A stretch of DNA of 64,000 nt from a virus. Made by a program: the position numbers and the translations under genes. Under the pieces are notes generated by a model. It made no database searches. It was not told the DNA's origin and worked only from the letters and a program-made list of their open reading frames with translations. This document shows positions 38,576-45,851 of this stretch, piece by piece (positions within the stretch are counted from its first letter, which is position 1; each line of letters begins with the position of its first letter). The DNA lies in IMG/VR virus record IMGVR_UViG_3300046471_000128, positions 43,510 to 107,509 of that record, one strand, 5' to 3'.

Positions 38576-38766
38576 TGCTGTCTCATGTTCAGACTGTTCG
38601 ATGACGGGAGCACGTAGCCCCCGAGCTTTTCCATTGCCTTGTAGGCGTCGTCGGACGTGTGGAACCGCTCGACCGAGGTGAGGCGCCCGGGCGCGTCATC
38701 GACGCGCGTCCACAGCGTGTCGTGCCACAGGGGCATCGGGTTCTGCTGCTGGTGCCAGGTGCTCAT
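38572..38766 (-). CDS. Small hypothetical protein
   Basis: The protein has 64 residues from ATG 38766 (ATGA overlap). TWHQQQNPMPLWHDTLWTRVDD, then SVERFHTSDDAYKAMEKLGG. Rich in His/Trp/Gln. Coupled at both ends in a chain of five genes (39544 to 37899). Function unknown. Confidence 0.65.
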   Translation of the reverse strand: MSTWHQQQNPMPLWHDTLWTRVDDAPGRLTSVERFHTSDDAYKAMEKLGGYVLPSSNSLNMRQQ

Positions 38767-39002
38767 GTGCCACCCGACTTGAACGACCAGCAGGACCAGC
38801 CCTTGCCGTCGGTCATCTGCACGATCACGCGGCCCGCATCGGCGCGCGTGAACGCGTAGCTCCGATGGTTGTGCCCGAGGTAGTGCAGCCGCGTCGCGCC
38901 CGCGTCGTCGGCTTCGACCTCGAACTCTTGGTGGAAGGTGGTCGAATAGCCACCCCATGCGTTGCGCGCGACGACGCGCGTCGGCTCGGTGAGCTTTCTC
39001 AT
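38763..39002 (-). CDS. Small beta-rich hypothetical protein
   Basis: The protein has 79 residues and is coupled at both ends. Alternating strands (TTFHQEFEVEADD; RLHYLGHNHRSYAFTR; RVIVQMTDGKGWSCWSFKSG) suggest a small beta fold. No family was recognised. Confidence 0.65.
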   Translation of the reverse strand: MRKLTEPTRVVARNAWGGYSTTFHQEFEVEADDAGATRLHYLGHNHRSYAFTRADAGRVIVQMTDGKGWSCWSFKSGGT

Positions 39003-39544
39003 GCCGTCTCCTTCTGCTTGCCGCGCTTCTTGAGAGTGTCGGCGACCAGATCCCCGATCACGTCGAGGAAGCGCGCGCCCTGCTTCGGATCGAGTTGCGG
39101 CAGCCCGAAGATCCCGTCCGCGAGCAGGTCACCGTCGCGGTCGCGCGGCCCTTGGTTGAACGTGCGCTCAGCGAACACCGTGCGAATGCCCGATGCGACC
39201 AGCACCCGGCGCGCGAACTCGGCGAAGTTGTTGTCGGGCACATAGCCGAGCTCGAGCTCCATCTTCTTGAGCTTGCGGGCAATGCCGGTCATCACCTTCA
39301 TCGTGGCTTCGAGCTCGTCCATCTCGACGTAAGGACCGGGCTCGCGCATGGCGAACTTGGTGGCGTAGCTGTAGTCCCATTCACCGTTGACCGAGGTGCG
39401 GATCACAAGGTCGGTGGAGAAGAGATACCCTTGCGCGCTCTTGACCAGGCGGCGCAGCTGGATCTCGATGTGTGCGTAGCCCGGCGTGCTCTCACGAGCG
39501 CAGGCGTAGGCATACGGGGCATCGTTCTTAGCGGTCGGAAACAT
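38999..39544 (-). CDS. Hypothetical protein
   Basis: The protein has 181 residues from ATG 39544; the upstream in-frame ATG lies in the leader element. A beta-rich N-terminal half (YAHIEIQLRRLVKSAQGYLF; TDLVIRTSVNGEWDYSYAT) is followed by helices (MKVMTGIARKLKKMELELG) and a C-terminal FGLPQLDPKQGARFLDVIGD. First gene of a five-gene coupled chain. No family was recognised. Confidence 0.7.
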   Translation of the reverse strand: MFPTAKNDAPYAYACARESTPGYAHIEIQLRRLVKSAQGYLFSTDLVIRTSVNGEWDYSYATKFAMREPGPYVEMDELEATMKVMTGIARKLKKMELELGYVPDNNFAEFARRVLVASGIRTVFAERTFNQGPRDRDGDLLADGIFGLPQLDPKQGARFLDVIGDLVADTLKKRGKQKETA

Positions 39545-39562
39545 GGTCGTTTCTCTGTGTGG

Positions 39563-39599
39563 TTGCGATGAATTCATTTTCCCGAGCGCCCGTAGGCGC
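39563..39599 (-). promoter_or_regulatory. Hairpin-leader element
   Basis: Plus strand TTGCGATGAATTCATTTTCC, then CCGAGCGCCCGTAGGCGC with a GCGCC/GGCGC hairpin. In the minus orientation it precedes ATG 39544 by about 20 bp. Confidence 0.6.
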
Positions 39600-39676
39600 A
39601 TCGGTGGACTTATTTCGCATGGGTTTTACTGGCTGGTTGCGGTGAAGTAAATTGTGCTCGCGCCCCTTTGGCAAGC

Positions 39677-39704
39677 TAAGTTACCGCTTATTTATCCATT
39701 ATAG
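39677..39704 (-). promoter_or_regulatory. Recurrent dyad with TATAAT box
   Basis: The minus strand reads CTATAATGGATAAATAAGCG followed by GTAACTTA. A TATAAT hexamer lies directly before the dyad, the reverse order of the copies at 53.9 and 62.7 kb, suggesting an operator placed over or after the start site. Confidence 0.6.
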
Positions 39705-39881
39705 CCACGCGGAAAGATCGGGCGCGTGAAAACGTGCAAGATGTTGCGCGATTTGTGCAACTTTTTACCGGGGGTGCCGAACCCTTGCCTACCCGTAGAT
39801 AGACGGTCGGTGCTGTGGGAAGGGTAATTTTGGGCGCGGTGGCCCGCCCGAGGGCGCCGTGGCAGCGCGCGGGCACGAACA

Positions 39882-39901
39882 AAGCGGGCCGAAGCCCGCT
39901 T
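39882..39901 (-). terminator. UUCG-loop hairpin after gene 39911-40996
   Basis: Perfect 8-bp stem AAGCGGGC/GCCCGCTT around a ttcg loop on the minus strand, then TTGTTCGTG. Short U-tract, so a moderate terminator. Confidence 0.68.
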
Positions 39902-39910
39902 CGCTGACGG

Positions 39911-40996
39911 TCATTCAGCCGCCGTCGTTTCTTCCGCCGTCACTTCTTCGACGACCGGCTCTTCAACCGTCGGCTCTTCAACCGTCGGCTCTTCAACCGT
40001 CGGCTCGACGGTCGGTTCTTCCGCAACCGGTTCTTCGGGCAGCGGTTCGCTTGCCGGGTTCATCGCTTGCTGCGCCATCATGAGGAACAGCGAGTTCGGG
40101 TTGGGAACAAATTCGCCCTTGCCCGTCTGGACGATCATCTTCGTCTTCTCCATCACCGTCACCGTGTTGCGGCCCATCGCGCGCGCAGCGCTCGGGCTAT
40201 ACGGCTTGCTCAGCAGGTTCTTGTGGAGGTTCCCGTTGTCGCCCGTCTGGATCTTCCCGTCGGCGGCGAGCACGTCGAGGGCACGCTTGAAAATCTCGTT
40301 CGGCTTGTTCGTTTTGCCCGACAACCAGTCCATCAGGAGCGAGGCGCGATTCTTGACCTTGACGGACATCGCGTCGATCACCGCGAGCGTCTCGTCCTGC
40401 TTCGCTTTCAGCGCATCGCCCTCCAGCCCAGCGTCAGCGATCTCCAGCACGAGGTAGTCACCGAGCGACGCACCCAGGCGCGCTACGATGCGATCCGTCT
40501 TGTTCTGGTAGTGCGTGCGCGGGGCGCGGACCTTCTTCGCTGCTGCGGCGGTGGGCTCTGCTGCGCTCATTTCGGTCGCAAGCGCTTCTTCGGCGAGCAG
40601 ACGCTCTTTCTCGGCTTCTTCGTCCGTGACGCCCTCGTGGGCAGGCGCATCAGCGGGCACCAGCGCGTAGGCTTCTTGCACTTCGATGTTGGCGAGCGCA
40701 GCTTCGAGCGCTTCCCCGTGCGCTTCTTCGGACGGGAGTGCGGACTCGGCTGCGACTTCGAGCAACGGCGGCACGTCGAGAACTTCGACCGTCCCGGAGT
40801 CGAGCAGGACTTCTTCGCTCGATTCGACCAGTGCGGCGACCGACGCTTCGAACGTCTCGACCGGCGCTGCGCCCATGTTCGGCTCGCCCAGCACATCGAG
40901 GAGCGCTGCGAGTTCGGGGTCCATCGGGGCTGCTTCGCTCGCGCCCAGCATGTTGATGTTGAGGACGGCTGCGACTGCGTTTTTCTTGGCGTTCAT
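39911..40996 (-). CDS. Large acidic protein with EEPTV repeats
   Basis: The protein has 361 residues from ATG 40996 (ribosome binding site CAGGAG). Three parts: an acidic Ala/Glu/Pro-rich N-terminal ~165 residues, a basic structured middle (VRAPRTHYQNKTDRIVARLGAS; KPNEIFKRALDVLAADGKIQTG; ARAMGRNTVTVMEKTKMIVQTG), and a C-terminal repeat of EEPTV/EPTVE units. The middle could bind nucleic acid, the acidic arms being disordered. The DNA repeat unit is about 15 bp. Function unknown. Confidence 0.78.
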   Translation of the reverse strand: MNAKKNAVAAVLNINMLGASEAAPMDPELAALLDVLGEPNMGAAPVETFEASVAALVESSEEVLLDSGTVEVLDVPPLLEVAAESALPSEEAHGEALEAALANIEVQEAYALVPADAPAHEGVTDEEAEKERLLAEEALATEMSAAEPTAAAAKKVRAPRTHYQNKTDRIVARLGASLGDYLVLEIADAGLEGDALKAKQDETLAVIDAMSVKVKNRASLLMDWLSGKTNKPNEIFKRALDVLAADGKIQTGDNGNLHKNLLSKPYSPSAARAMGRNTVTVMEKTKMIVQTGKGEFVPNPNSLFLMMAQQAMNPASEPLPEEPVAEEPTVEPTVEEPTVEEPTVEEPVVEEVTAEETTAAE

Positions 40997-41255
40997 GATG
41001 CTCTCCTGAGTGAGATTGGGTAACGCGTTCATCGCGTCAGATTCAATTTTGTCGATCAGGTAGAGGCGCGTATCGCATGAGTCAGGATCGTTTCTCTGCC
41101 CGGTCTGGGTGTCGTGCACTGCATCGACTAGAGAAATTCTAGGGAGCGGGTTGTGGCGTAAATCCTGTGCGTTTGGATATGTGCTTGCTAGAAAGAAAGG
41201 TGCGCGCGCCCGCGCGAATAGCACCGGGCTTCTGGCTCGGGCCCGGAAAATAGAA

Positions 41256-41275
41256 AGGGCGCCCGAAGGCGCCCT
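41256..41275 (-). terminator. Rho-independent terminator in spacer 40997-41294
   Basis: Perfect 8-bp stem AGGGCGCC/GGCGCCCT with a ttcg loop on the minus strand, then TTTCTATTTTCC. It ends the minus-strand set starting near 43.1 kb or 42.5 kb. The rest of the 298-bp spacer should hold the promoter for gene 39911-40996; no dyad copy was seen there. Confidence 0.82.
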
Positions 41276-41294
41276 GTCATGGGGTTGGAGGCTA

Positions 41295-41543
41295 TCACCA
41301 GCTACCCGCCAATTCGCTGCCAATCTCCGCGATCCGTGCCCGCGACTTGCGGTCGTCCACTTCCTCACTTGAGTTCTGGTAAAGGGCTTCGGCGACGTTC
41401 GAACGGATCACGGCCGTCACCCCGGGCATCTCCGCGCACACGAAGCGCTCGGCGGCGTAGTGACTCAGTTCTCGCTCCTCTGCGGCGAGCCATGCGAAGA
41501 AGGCGTCCCGCATCGTCGCTGCCAATTCATCGCACTCCGTCAT
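41295..41543 (-). CDS. Small hypothetical protein
   Basis: The protein has 82 residues from ATG 41543 (TGATG overlap with the upstream stop). It is helical (DELAATMRDAFFAWLAAEERELSHYAAERF), with two Cys. It ends ELAGSW, almost the same as the DLAGSW ending of the upstream gene, a likely partial duplication. Function unknown. Confidence 0.65.
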   Translation of the reverse strand: MTECDELAATMRDAFFAWLAAEERELSHYAAERFVCAEMPGVTAVIRSNVAEALYQNSSEEVDDRKSRARIAEIGSELAGSW

Positions 41544-42019
41544 CACCAGCTCCCCGCCAGGTCTGCAATGTCCTCGTCCATCCCGCGTGTGTCGGGCACA
41601 TCGGGCGGGGGTGGCACGAGAATGTTGCCCTTCTCGACGAACTGGCGCCCGCTCTCACCCCTGCTTGAGGGCAGCCATTCGCAGTCGGCGTAGCGCACGA
41701 GGATGTCCTCGTAGGCGTCGATCGCCTCCTGCTCGGTGCGAAACTCGCGCGTCGCCTGCGGATCGGGTGAGCGCCGCGGTGCGTCGAGCGGACGGCCCTC
41801 GCCATCGGTCGTGACGATGTTCTCGACGTCCAGACGGTAGAGCTTCCAGTGCTGCTTCGGAATCGTTTTGGCGTTCTTCTGGAAGCCAAGCCACTCGCAG
41901 GTGACGCGGATCTTTTCGTTCTCGAACTCCCGGAAGAACCGGTAGGCGTGATTTTTTTGCAGCGCTACCCACGCTGCCTGCGTGATCGAGCCGCCATCTC
42001 TGTTGACGAATGCGAGCAT
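41543..42019 (-). CDS. Hypothetical protein
   Basis: The protein has 158 residues with ribosome binding site GGAG. ITQAAWVALQKNHAYRFFREFENEKIRVTCEWLGF is followed by RLDVENIVTTDGEGRPL and a C-terminal ...DLAGSW. No family was recognised. Coupled to the downstream 82-residue protein by TGATG and separated from the zinc-ribbon gene upstream by three bases. Confidence 0.68.
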   Translation of the reverse strand: MLAFVNRDGGSITQAAWVALQKNHAYRFFREFENEKIRVTCEWLGFQKNAKTIPKQHWKLYRLDVENIVTTDGEGRPLDAPRRSPDPQATREFRTEQEAIDAYEDILVRYADCEWLPSSRGESGRQFVEKGNILVPPPPDVPDTRGMDEDIADLAGSW

Positions 42020-42022
42020 GTC

Positions 42023-42190
42023 CTACTCCTGAAAGACGTTGAATCGCTGTCCACAGGCCGGCCGCAGACATTGCTCTTCGGTGTGATCCTCATGGGACGC
42101 GAGCCAGTCGGTGCGCGCGCCACAAAACGAGCAGGTTGTCGGCTGCTCGTCGGCGATAAGGTTGATCGGTGGTTCGTTTTCTCGGCTCAT
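42023..42190 (-). CDS. Small zinc-ribbon protein
   Basis: The protein has 55 residues. TTCSFCGARTDWLASHEDH and CLRPACGQRFNVF give CxxC and CxxxxC pairs (Cys20, 23, 41, 46), a compact zinc ribbon. ATG 42190 overlaps the SLOG gene stop (ATGA). Too short for most gene finders; codon use and coupling support it. Confidence 0.68.
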   Translation of the reverse strand: MSRENEPPINLIADEQPTTCSFCGARTDWLASHEDHTEEQCLRPACGQRFNVFQE

Positions 42191-42537
42191 AGTCCTTTGG
42201 CGAACGTGACGGGCACGCCCGCTTCCTTTGCTTGTCCCACCATGTTGAGGGTGCCCCGTCCACCGGGCAGCGCGAACACATGGTCGGGTTTGCCCTCGCG
42301 GAGCATCTGCGCATTGCGTGTCGGCCCAGCGGCGTTACGCAAGCGCGACCAGTCGGCGGGGAACCGCACAAATTCGATTCCCCGCGCGACTGCCCATTCT
42401 TCCCCGATGGTGTCGGCACCGCGCGCTGCACCGTGGATCACGAGGGTCACGGTGTGCGCACGGGCGAACCGATCGAGCTTGGCGAACGCCCACTCCCGCT
42501 CGTCGAAGTCTCGGCCGCCGCAGATCAGTAGACGCAT
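42187..42537 (-). CDS. SLOG-domain protein (DUF2493/YspA-like)
   Basis: The protein has 116 residues. MRLLICGGRDFDEREW, VIHGAARGADTIGEEWA, RNAQMLREGKPDHVFALPGGRGTLNMV form the Rossmann-like SLOG fold with the GGRDF and PGGxGT nucleotide-binding motifs. YspA-like SLOG proteins are thought to bind nucleotide-derived ligands and occur often in phages and in conflict systems. The ligand is unknown. Confidence 0.88.
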   Translation of the reverse strand: MRLLICGGRDFDEREWAFAKLDRFARAHTVTLVIHGAARGADTIGEEWAVARGIEFVRFPADWSRLRNAAGPTRNAQMLREGKPDHVFALPGGRGTLNMVGQAKEAGVPVTFAKGL

Positions 42538-42546
42538 GGTCGCTCC

Positions 42547-43098
42547 TTACTTCGCCGCGACGCGCAGGCTCGGCGGCTGCTCGCCCACCGTGCCCGACGG
42601 ATCGATCTGCGCCATCGCCTCGCCCTTCACGAGCCGGTGGCGCGTGAGGATGATGCGGACCTTCGGATCGACTTCGGCCAGGATCTCGAGCGCGGCGGCG
42701 CGCAGCTCGGCGGCGTTAGCCGGGTCCGATGCAGCGGCTTGCTGGACGCGCTCGAACGTGCGCAGGAATCGGCAGGTGTCGTCGAACTTCGGCGCACCGC
42801 CCGATACCGAGAAGCCCGGCCCGCCTACCGCGACCCCAGCCGTCCCGCCGCAATAGTCCGACGAGAACGAGCCCGCGAACCCGCTGACGACCGCCTGACC
42901 CGTCGTGCGCGCGGTGTAGGAGCCAGAGTAGTGCTGGTCGCCCGGATTGTTGAACACGATCTGCTGCGCATTCCCGGCGTTGTTCGCGCCCGCAGTGGAT
43001 GCGGTGCTCGCCAAGCTGGTCGAGTCCACTGCGGTCTGTGCGTGTGCCGAGACAGCGGCGACCAGGAGCAGCGATGCAAAGACTGCCTTTAGTTTCAT
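42547..43098 (-). CDS. Exported protein
   Basis: The protein has 183 residues. MKLKAVFASLLLVAAVSAHA is a Sec signal peptide with an AHA site. The mature N-terminal half is Gly/Ser/Thr/Asn-rich with two Cys (SSDYCGGTAGVAVGG; FDDTCRFLRTFERVQQAA). The C-terminal half is helical (ELRAAALEILAEVDPKVRIIL). Similar layout (Sec signal plus G/S-rich strand repeats, then a helical domain) occurs in other phage periplasmic proteins of unknown role. It forms a pair with the gene upstream. Confidence 0.78.
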   Translation of the reverse strand: MKLKAVFASLLLVAAVSAHAQTAVDSTSLASTASTAGANNAGNAQQIVFNNPGDQHYSGSYTARTTGQAVVSGFAGSFSSDYCGGTAGVAVGGPGFSVSGGAPKFDDTCRFLRTFERVQQAAASDPANAAELRAAALEILAEVDPKVRIILTRHRLVKGEAMAQIDPSGTVGEQPPSLRVAAK

Positions 43099-43122
43099 GG
43101 AATCAAGCTCCTCAAAAAGATT

Positions 43123-43142
43123 GCCCCGGCCGAAGCCGGGGC
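43123..43142 (-). terminator. Terminator between the two exported-protein genes
   Basis: Perfect 8-bp stem GCCCCGGC/GCCGGGGC with ttcg loop, then AATCTTTTTGAGG on the minus strand. The Ts also precede the GAGGAG ribosome binding site of the next gene. Confidence 0.75.
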
Positions 43143-43175
43143 TCTTGTTATGTGACGGCCCCCTTCGCGCTGCTC

Positions 43176-43658
43176 TTAGAAGCGCGTGCTACCGATCGCT
43201 GCGACGCCGCCGATGCCCGCGACACCACCGACTGCCGTCGCACCGAAGGTGGCACCGACCGCGGCCGCGTTGTCGACCTTGCCGAAGCCGGTCGTGCCGT
43301 TCACGATCGAGTCGCCGTCCTTCCCCGGAGCGTTGCCGGTCGTGGTCCCGTAGCTGTGGATCTCCGACAGCTGCGAGGTTTGGCTGCCCACCGTCGCACC
43401 GTGCAGGTTGATGTTGCCGCCGACGCTCGCGCTGCCCTGCGAGAGTCCGTCGGTGTGCTGGAACGACGTGCCGTTGCCGATCACCTCGGTCGTGCTGATG
43501 GCGTTGCCCGTGCTGATGCTCGACGCGCTGCCGTTGATCGTGCCGCCGTAGGTGTTTGCGAAGCCGCCGACGACTGCGCCGCCGCCTACTGCTGCACCAC
43601 TTGCGAAAGCTGCCGATGCGCCCAATGCCAGGATTGCTGCGATGATGGTCTTTTTCAT
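43176..43658 (-). CDS. Exported Gly-rich protein
   Basis: The protein has 160 residues. MKKTIIAAILALGASAAFAS is a Sec signal peptide. The mature protein is made of short Gly/Ser/Asn/Thr beta repeats (GGGAVVGGFANTYGGTINGS; SASVGGNINLHGATVG) and ends in a hydrophobic GATAVGGVAGIGGVAAIG. It looks like a secreted adhesin-like or amyloid-like protein. It is adjacent to and possibly co-acting with gene 42547-43098. Confidence 0.78.
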   Translation of the reverse strand: MKKTIIAAILALGASAAFASGAAVGGGAVVGGFANTYGGTINGSASSISTGNAISTTEVIGNGTSFQHTDGLSQGSASVGGNINLHGATVGSQTSQLSEIHSYGTTTGNAPGKDGDSIVNGTTGFGKVDNAAAVGATFGATAVGGVAGIGGVAAIGSTRF

Positions 43659-43812
43659 GTTTTAGAACTCCTCAATTTGTATGTCCGGAACCCGCCGGAC
43701 GCGGTTTGTTTAAACCTGCCCGGTATCGCTTCGTTTTCTGCGTTGCGTTACCGTATTAGTATTCTGACTTGCGATTCTTGGCGTCGTTTTGGATCATTGC
43801 GACGCGTTCAAA

Positions 43813-44070
43813 TCACGTCAGGATCGGGACCGGCGCGTTCATGATGCGCACGGCGGTCGGATCGTAGATTGCGCCACCCTTGATGTCATGGTCGATCGGG
43901 CCGAACTGGACCTGGAGCGCGACCGTGTTCTTCAGCAGCTTCTTCGCGTCCTCTTCGCACTGGAGATAGATGCGCTCCGCAAGCTTCTTGTTGCCGTCGG
44001 TGAGCGCCGCATGCAGCTGGCTCCCCGGCGCGGCCCATGTGTCCTTGTATCGGATGCATCTGCGGTTCAT
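43813..44070 (-). CDS. Hypothetical protein
   Basis: The protein has 85 residues from ATG 44070 (ATGA overlap). MNRRCIRYKDTWAAPGSQLH is followed by DGNKKLAERIYLQCEEDAKKLL and FGPIDHDIKGGAIYDPTAVRI. Two Cys. Last gene of a coupled chain (45741 to 43813). No family was recognised. Confidence 0.65.
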   Translation of the reverse strand: MNRRCIRYKDTWAAPGSQLHAALTDGNKKLAERIYLQCEEDAKKLLKNTVALQVQFGPIDHDIKGGAIYDPTAVRIMNAPVPILT

Positions 44071-44261
44071 TCCTTCTCCTTTGTTACGGCGGGCACCCAC
44101 TCGTAGCGGGGTTTCCCGCCCGTGCAGTCCCACCCGATGATGTTCCCGTGAAAGTCTCGGACCCTCTTGAACTTTCGAACGTGCACCACGCCACCGATCA
44201 GCTTCCGATCGCCGACCTGTGGCTTCGGCCGGCGCGGCGCGGTCGTGATGGTGATCCTCAC
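44067..44261 (-). CDS. Small basic hypothetical protein
   Basis: The protein has 64 residues with a GTG start overlapping the upstream stop (GTGA). Beta-rich and basic (RITITTAPRRPKPQVGDRKL; VHVRKFKRVRDFHGNIIGWDCTGG), perhaps a small nucleic-acid-binding barrel. Coupled at both ends. Confidence 0.63.
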   Translation of the reverse strand: MRITITTAPRRPKPQVGDRKLIGGVVHVRKFKRVRDFHGNIIGWDCTGGKPRYEWVPAVTKEKE

Positions 44262-44548
44262 CGCGGCACCCCGCGCGCGGCACGCACTTTCGCGACGAGA
44301 CGCTCGGCCTCGTCCGAAAGACAGCCGAGCTCCTTCAGCCGCGTGGTGAAGAACTCATCCACCGCTTTAAGCGCCTCGCCCTGCACCTCCGCGTGCATCA
44401 GGAGCCGCCGCACGTCGCGCTGTGGATCGCCTTTCCCGCCCAGATAGGCGAGCTTGTTGAGGTGCTCGATCTCGGCGTCGGTCAGGACTTTAGGCACGCG
44501 TATCTCCCACGGTGGCTGCGAGGTGCGCTTCATATGCTTCTGCGCCAT
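44258..44548 (-). CDS. Hypothetical protein
   Basis: The protein has 96 residues from ATG 44548 (GGAG), starting inside the end of the upstream gene (59-bp overlap in another frame). WEIRVPKVLTDAEIEHLNKLAYLGG is followed by VRRLLMHAEVQGEALKAVDEFF and a charged helix. Helical; no family was recognised. Confidence 0.62.
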   Translation of the reverse strand: MAQKHMKRTSQPPWEIRVPKVLTDAEIEHLNKLAYLGGKGDPQRDVRRLLMHAEVQGEALKAVDEFFTTRLKELGCLSDEAERLVAKVRAARGVPR

Positions 44549-45053
44549 CGAACTCCGGCGAGCCGGGCTGTGTTGCCGGGTCATACGCCCCGTCTACGGT
44601 GGCCGTCATGAGCGCCCACGCTTCGGTGAACGCTCGGTATTCCGGAAATTGCGAGGTGTCCACGTCGAAGACGCGGCGCATGAAGATCGCTGCGCCCTCA
44701 TTGCCGAGCCGGTGCTTGTCAGCGGCGTTGGTGCCCGCATCGACCACCGCCATCGCGATGTTGCAGTGCCAGGACCACGCATACGCGTCGCCACCTTTGA
44801 GGGCGGCCTTCAACGCGTCGAGTGCCGCAGGCGCCTGCTGGGCTTCGTGGAGCTTCACCAGCAGGTGGCCCACGAGATCGATCAGATCGGACTTCGCGTG
44901 ACGCTCACCCACGAGAATCGCGGCCGCGTCGAACGCCGGGTAGTGCGGGAAAAGGTTCACGCCGCTCGGGTGCGACGCCAAAATCGTCTCTTGATCGACG
45001 TAAAATTGCTGAGCCCGCGGCGCGAGGTGATGCTTGTGATTCGGAATGGTCAT
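44490..45053 (-). CDS. Hypothetical protein
   Basis: The protein has 187 residues from ATG 45053. Contains QQFYVDQETILASHPSGVNLFPHYPAF, ALKAALKGGDAYAWSWHCNIAMAVVDAG, and ADKHRLGNEGAAIFMRRVFDVD. The WSWHCNIAMA-x-x-D segment is shared with many uncharacterised phage proteins of this size. Preceded by a leader element at 45072-45096. Function unknown. Confidence 0.75.
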   Translation of the reverse strand: MTIPNHKHHLAPRAQQFYVDQETILASHPSGVNLFPHYPAFDAAAILVGERHAKSDLIDLVGHLLVKLHEAQQAPAALDALKAALKGGDAYAWSWHCNIAMAVVDAGTNAADKHRLGNEGAAIFMRRVFDVDTSQFPEYRAFTEAWALMTATVDGAYDPATQPGSPEFDGAEAYEAHLAATVGDTRA

Positions 45054-45520
45054 GCTTGGTTCCCCGTGTTTTTGCATTGATTTGATTGTCCCGACGCACT
45101 CTCGGCGGTGCGCTGGATCTCTTCGACCGTGTAACCGCACTTGCATGCGATGCTCGCTTTGGCGCTGCTGTGCACGACGTATTGGCGCCCGTTCGGCTGC
45201 GTGATGAGCCATTCGCCTTCGAGCGTGGGCGGCACTTGCACCACCTGAGCGGCTTCGAGAAAGCGCCGCTGCATCTCTTCGCCCTGTTTCCAACGCGTGC
45301 CGAGCGCCCTCTCGATCGCTCTTAGCGCATTACTCGCAGCCGCAGCGCCGTGCGCGCGCAGGTCGAGCGCGAGGTGGTAGTCGCCAATCGCCTGACGAAT
45401 GGCAGCCAACTGCTCGTCTGGGCGGTGCGAATTCGCGATTTCGGTGATCGCGAATATCGGCACTTCGATAGCTTTTTGCTTTTCAGGCAGAGGATTTATC
45501 AGTCTCTCAATATTTTTCAA
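45050..45520 (-). CDS. Hypothetical protein
   Basis: The protein has 156 residues with a TTG start overlapping the upstream stop. The N-terminal helical half (EQLAAIRQAIGDYHLALDL; AAAASNALRAIERALG) is followed by GEWLITQPNGRQYVVHSSAKASIACKCGYTVEEIQRTAE, where two Cys and a beta hairpin may form a small zinc element. The leader element 45072-45096 lies inside its last codons, so element and coding end overlap. Confidence 0.65.
   Translation of the reverse strand: MKNIERLINPLPEKQKAIEVPIFAITEIANSHRPDEQLAAIRQAIGDYHLALDLRAHGAAAASNALRAIERALGTRWKQGEEMQRRFLEAAQVVQVPPTLEGEWLITQPNGRQYVVHSSAKASIACKCGYTVEEIQRTAESASGQSNQCKNTGNQA
45072..45096 (-). promoter_or_regulatory. Hairpin-leader element (overlaps coding end)
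   Basis: Plus strand TTGCATTGATTTGATTGTCC then CGACG matches the leader core. In transcription order it lies in the last codons of gene 45050-45520 and 20-40 bp before ATG 45053. Confidence 0.5.
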
Positions 45521-45741
45521 TCCAACTTCTCCCTCAATTCAAAGATCCAGCCAGGCTTATCAAGCTTTAGCTGCTCACATTTGGCTTTTAACCGGCTAAC
45601 CTGCGATTCGGTCCTAGCCCAATAAACTGTGGCTTTACTTAACTGTGTTACCTGGACCATATGATCCATGTCCATCGCCTTGAAACGCTTCTCCCTCGGG
45701 GCTCTACCGTAAATCCGGTAGTCCTTCAGACGCGTGCTCAT
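45517..45741 (-). CDS. Small hypothetical protein, possibly DNA-binding
   Basis: The protein has 74 residues with ribosome binding site AGGAG. STRLKDYRIYGRAPREKRFKAMDMDHMVQVTQLSKATVYWART: the second part (QLSKATVYWA) resembles a recognition helix with an S-x-x-T-V-Y pattern. Basic overall. It heads the coupled chain down to 43813 and follows a promoter-like dyad at 45755-45784. Confidence 0.65.
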   Translation of the reverse strand: MSTRLKDYRIYGRAPREKRFKAMDMDHMVQVTQLSKATVYWARTESQVSRLKAKCEQLKLDKPGWIFELREKLD

Positions 45742-45754
45742 CGGCCTCTCCTTT

Positions 45755-45784
45755 GATTATAGGATGAGTTACCTCTTACTTATG
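45755..45784 (-). promoter_or_regulatory. Dyad plus TATAAT promoter
   Basis: The minus strand reads CATAAGTAAGAGGTAACTCA then TCCTATAATC. The TATAAT lies 10 bp after the dyad and 10 bp before the AGGAG of the next gene. Good promoter candidate. Confidence 0.65.
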
Positions 45785-45830
45785 TTGAAGGACTAAAAAA
45801 AAGCGCCCTTCTCCCGCCCTGCTGCTTTTC

Positions 45831-45851
45831 AGATTACCGATCACTTATTGG
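45831..45851 (-). promoter_or_regulatory. Recurrent dyad copy sharing a stop codon
   Basis: Minus strand CCAATAAGTGATCGGTAATCT. The TAA is the stop of gene 45845-46126. A run of eight T residues (minus strand) lies 30 bp further on. Confidence 0.5.

Larger units (their letters stand above)
39545..39910. other. Spacer with leader element, dyad and terminator
   Basis: About 366 bp without a gene. It holds the hairpin-leader element at 39563-39599, the dyad/TATAAT promoter-like block at 39677-39704, and the terminator of gene 39911-40996 at 39882-39901. GC-rich filler lies between. Confidence 0.7.

Noticed and set aside
45796-45829. Possible terminator with an eight-T run (minus strand)
   Set aside because: The sequence before the Ts forms only a six-bp outer stem with mismatched GC inside; too weak to call.
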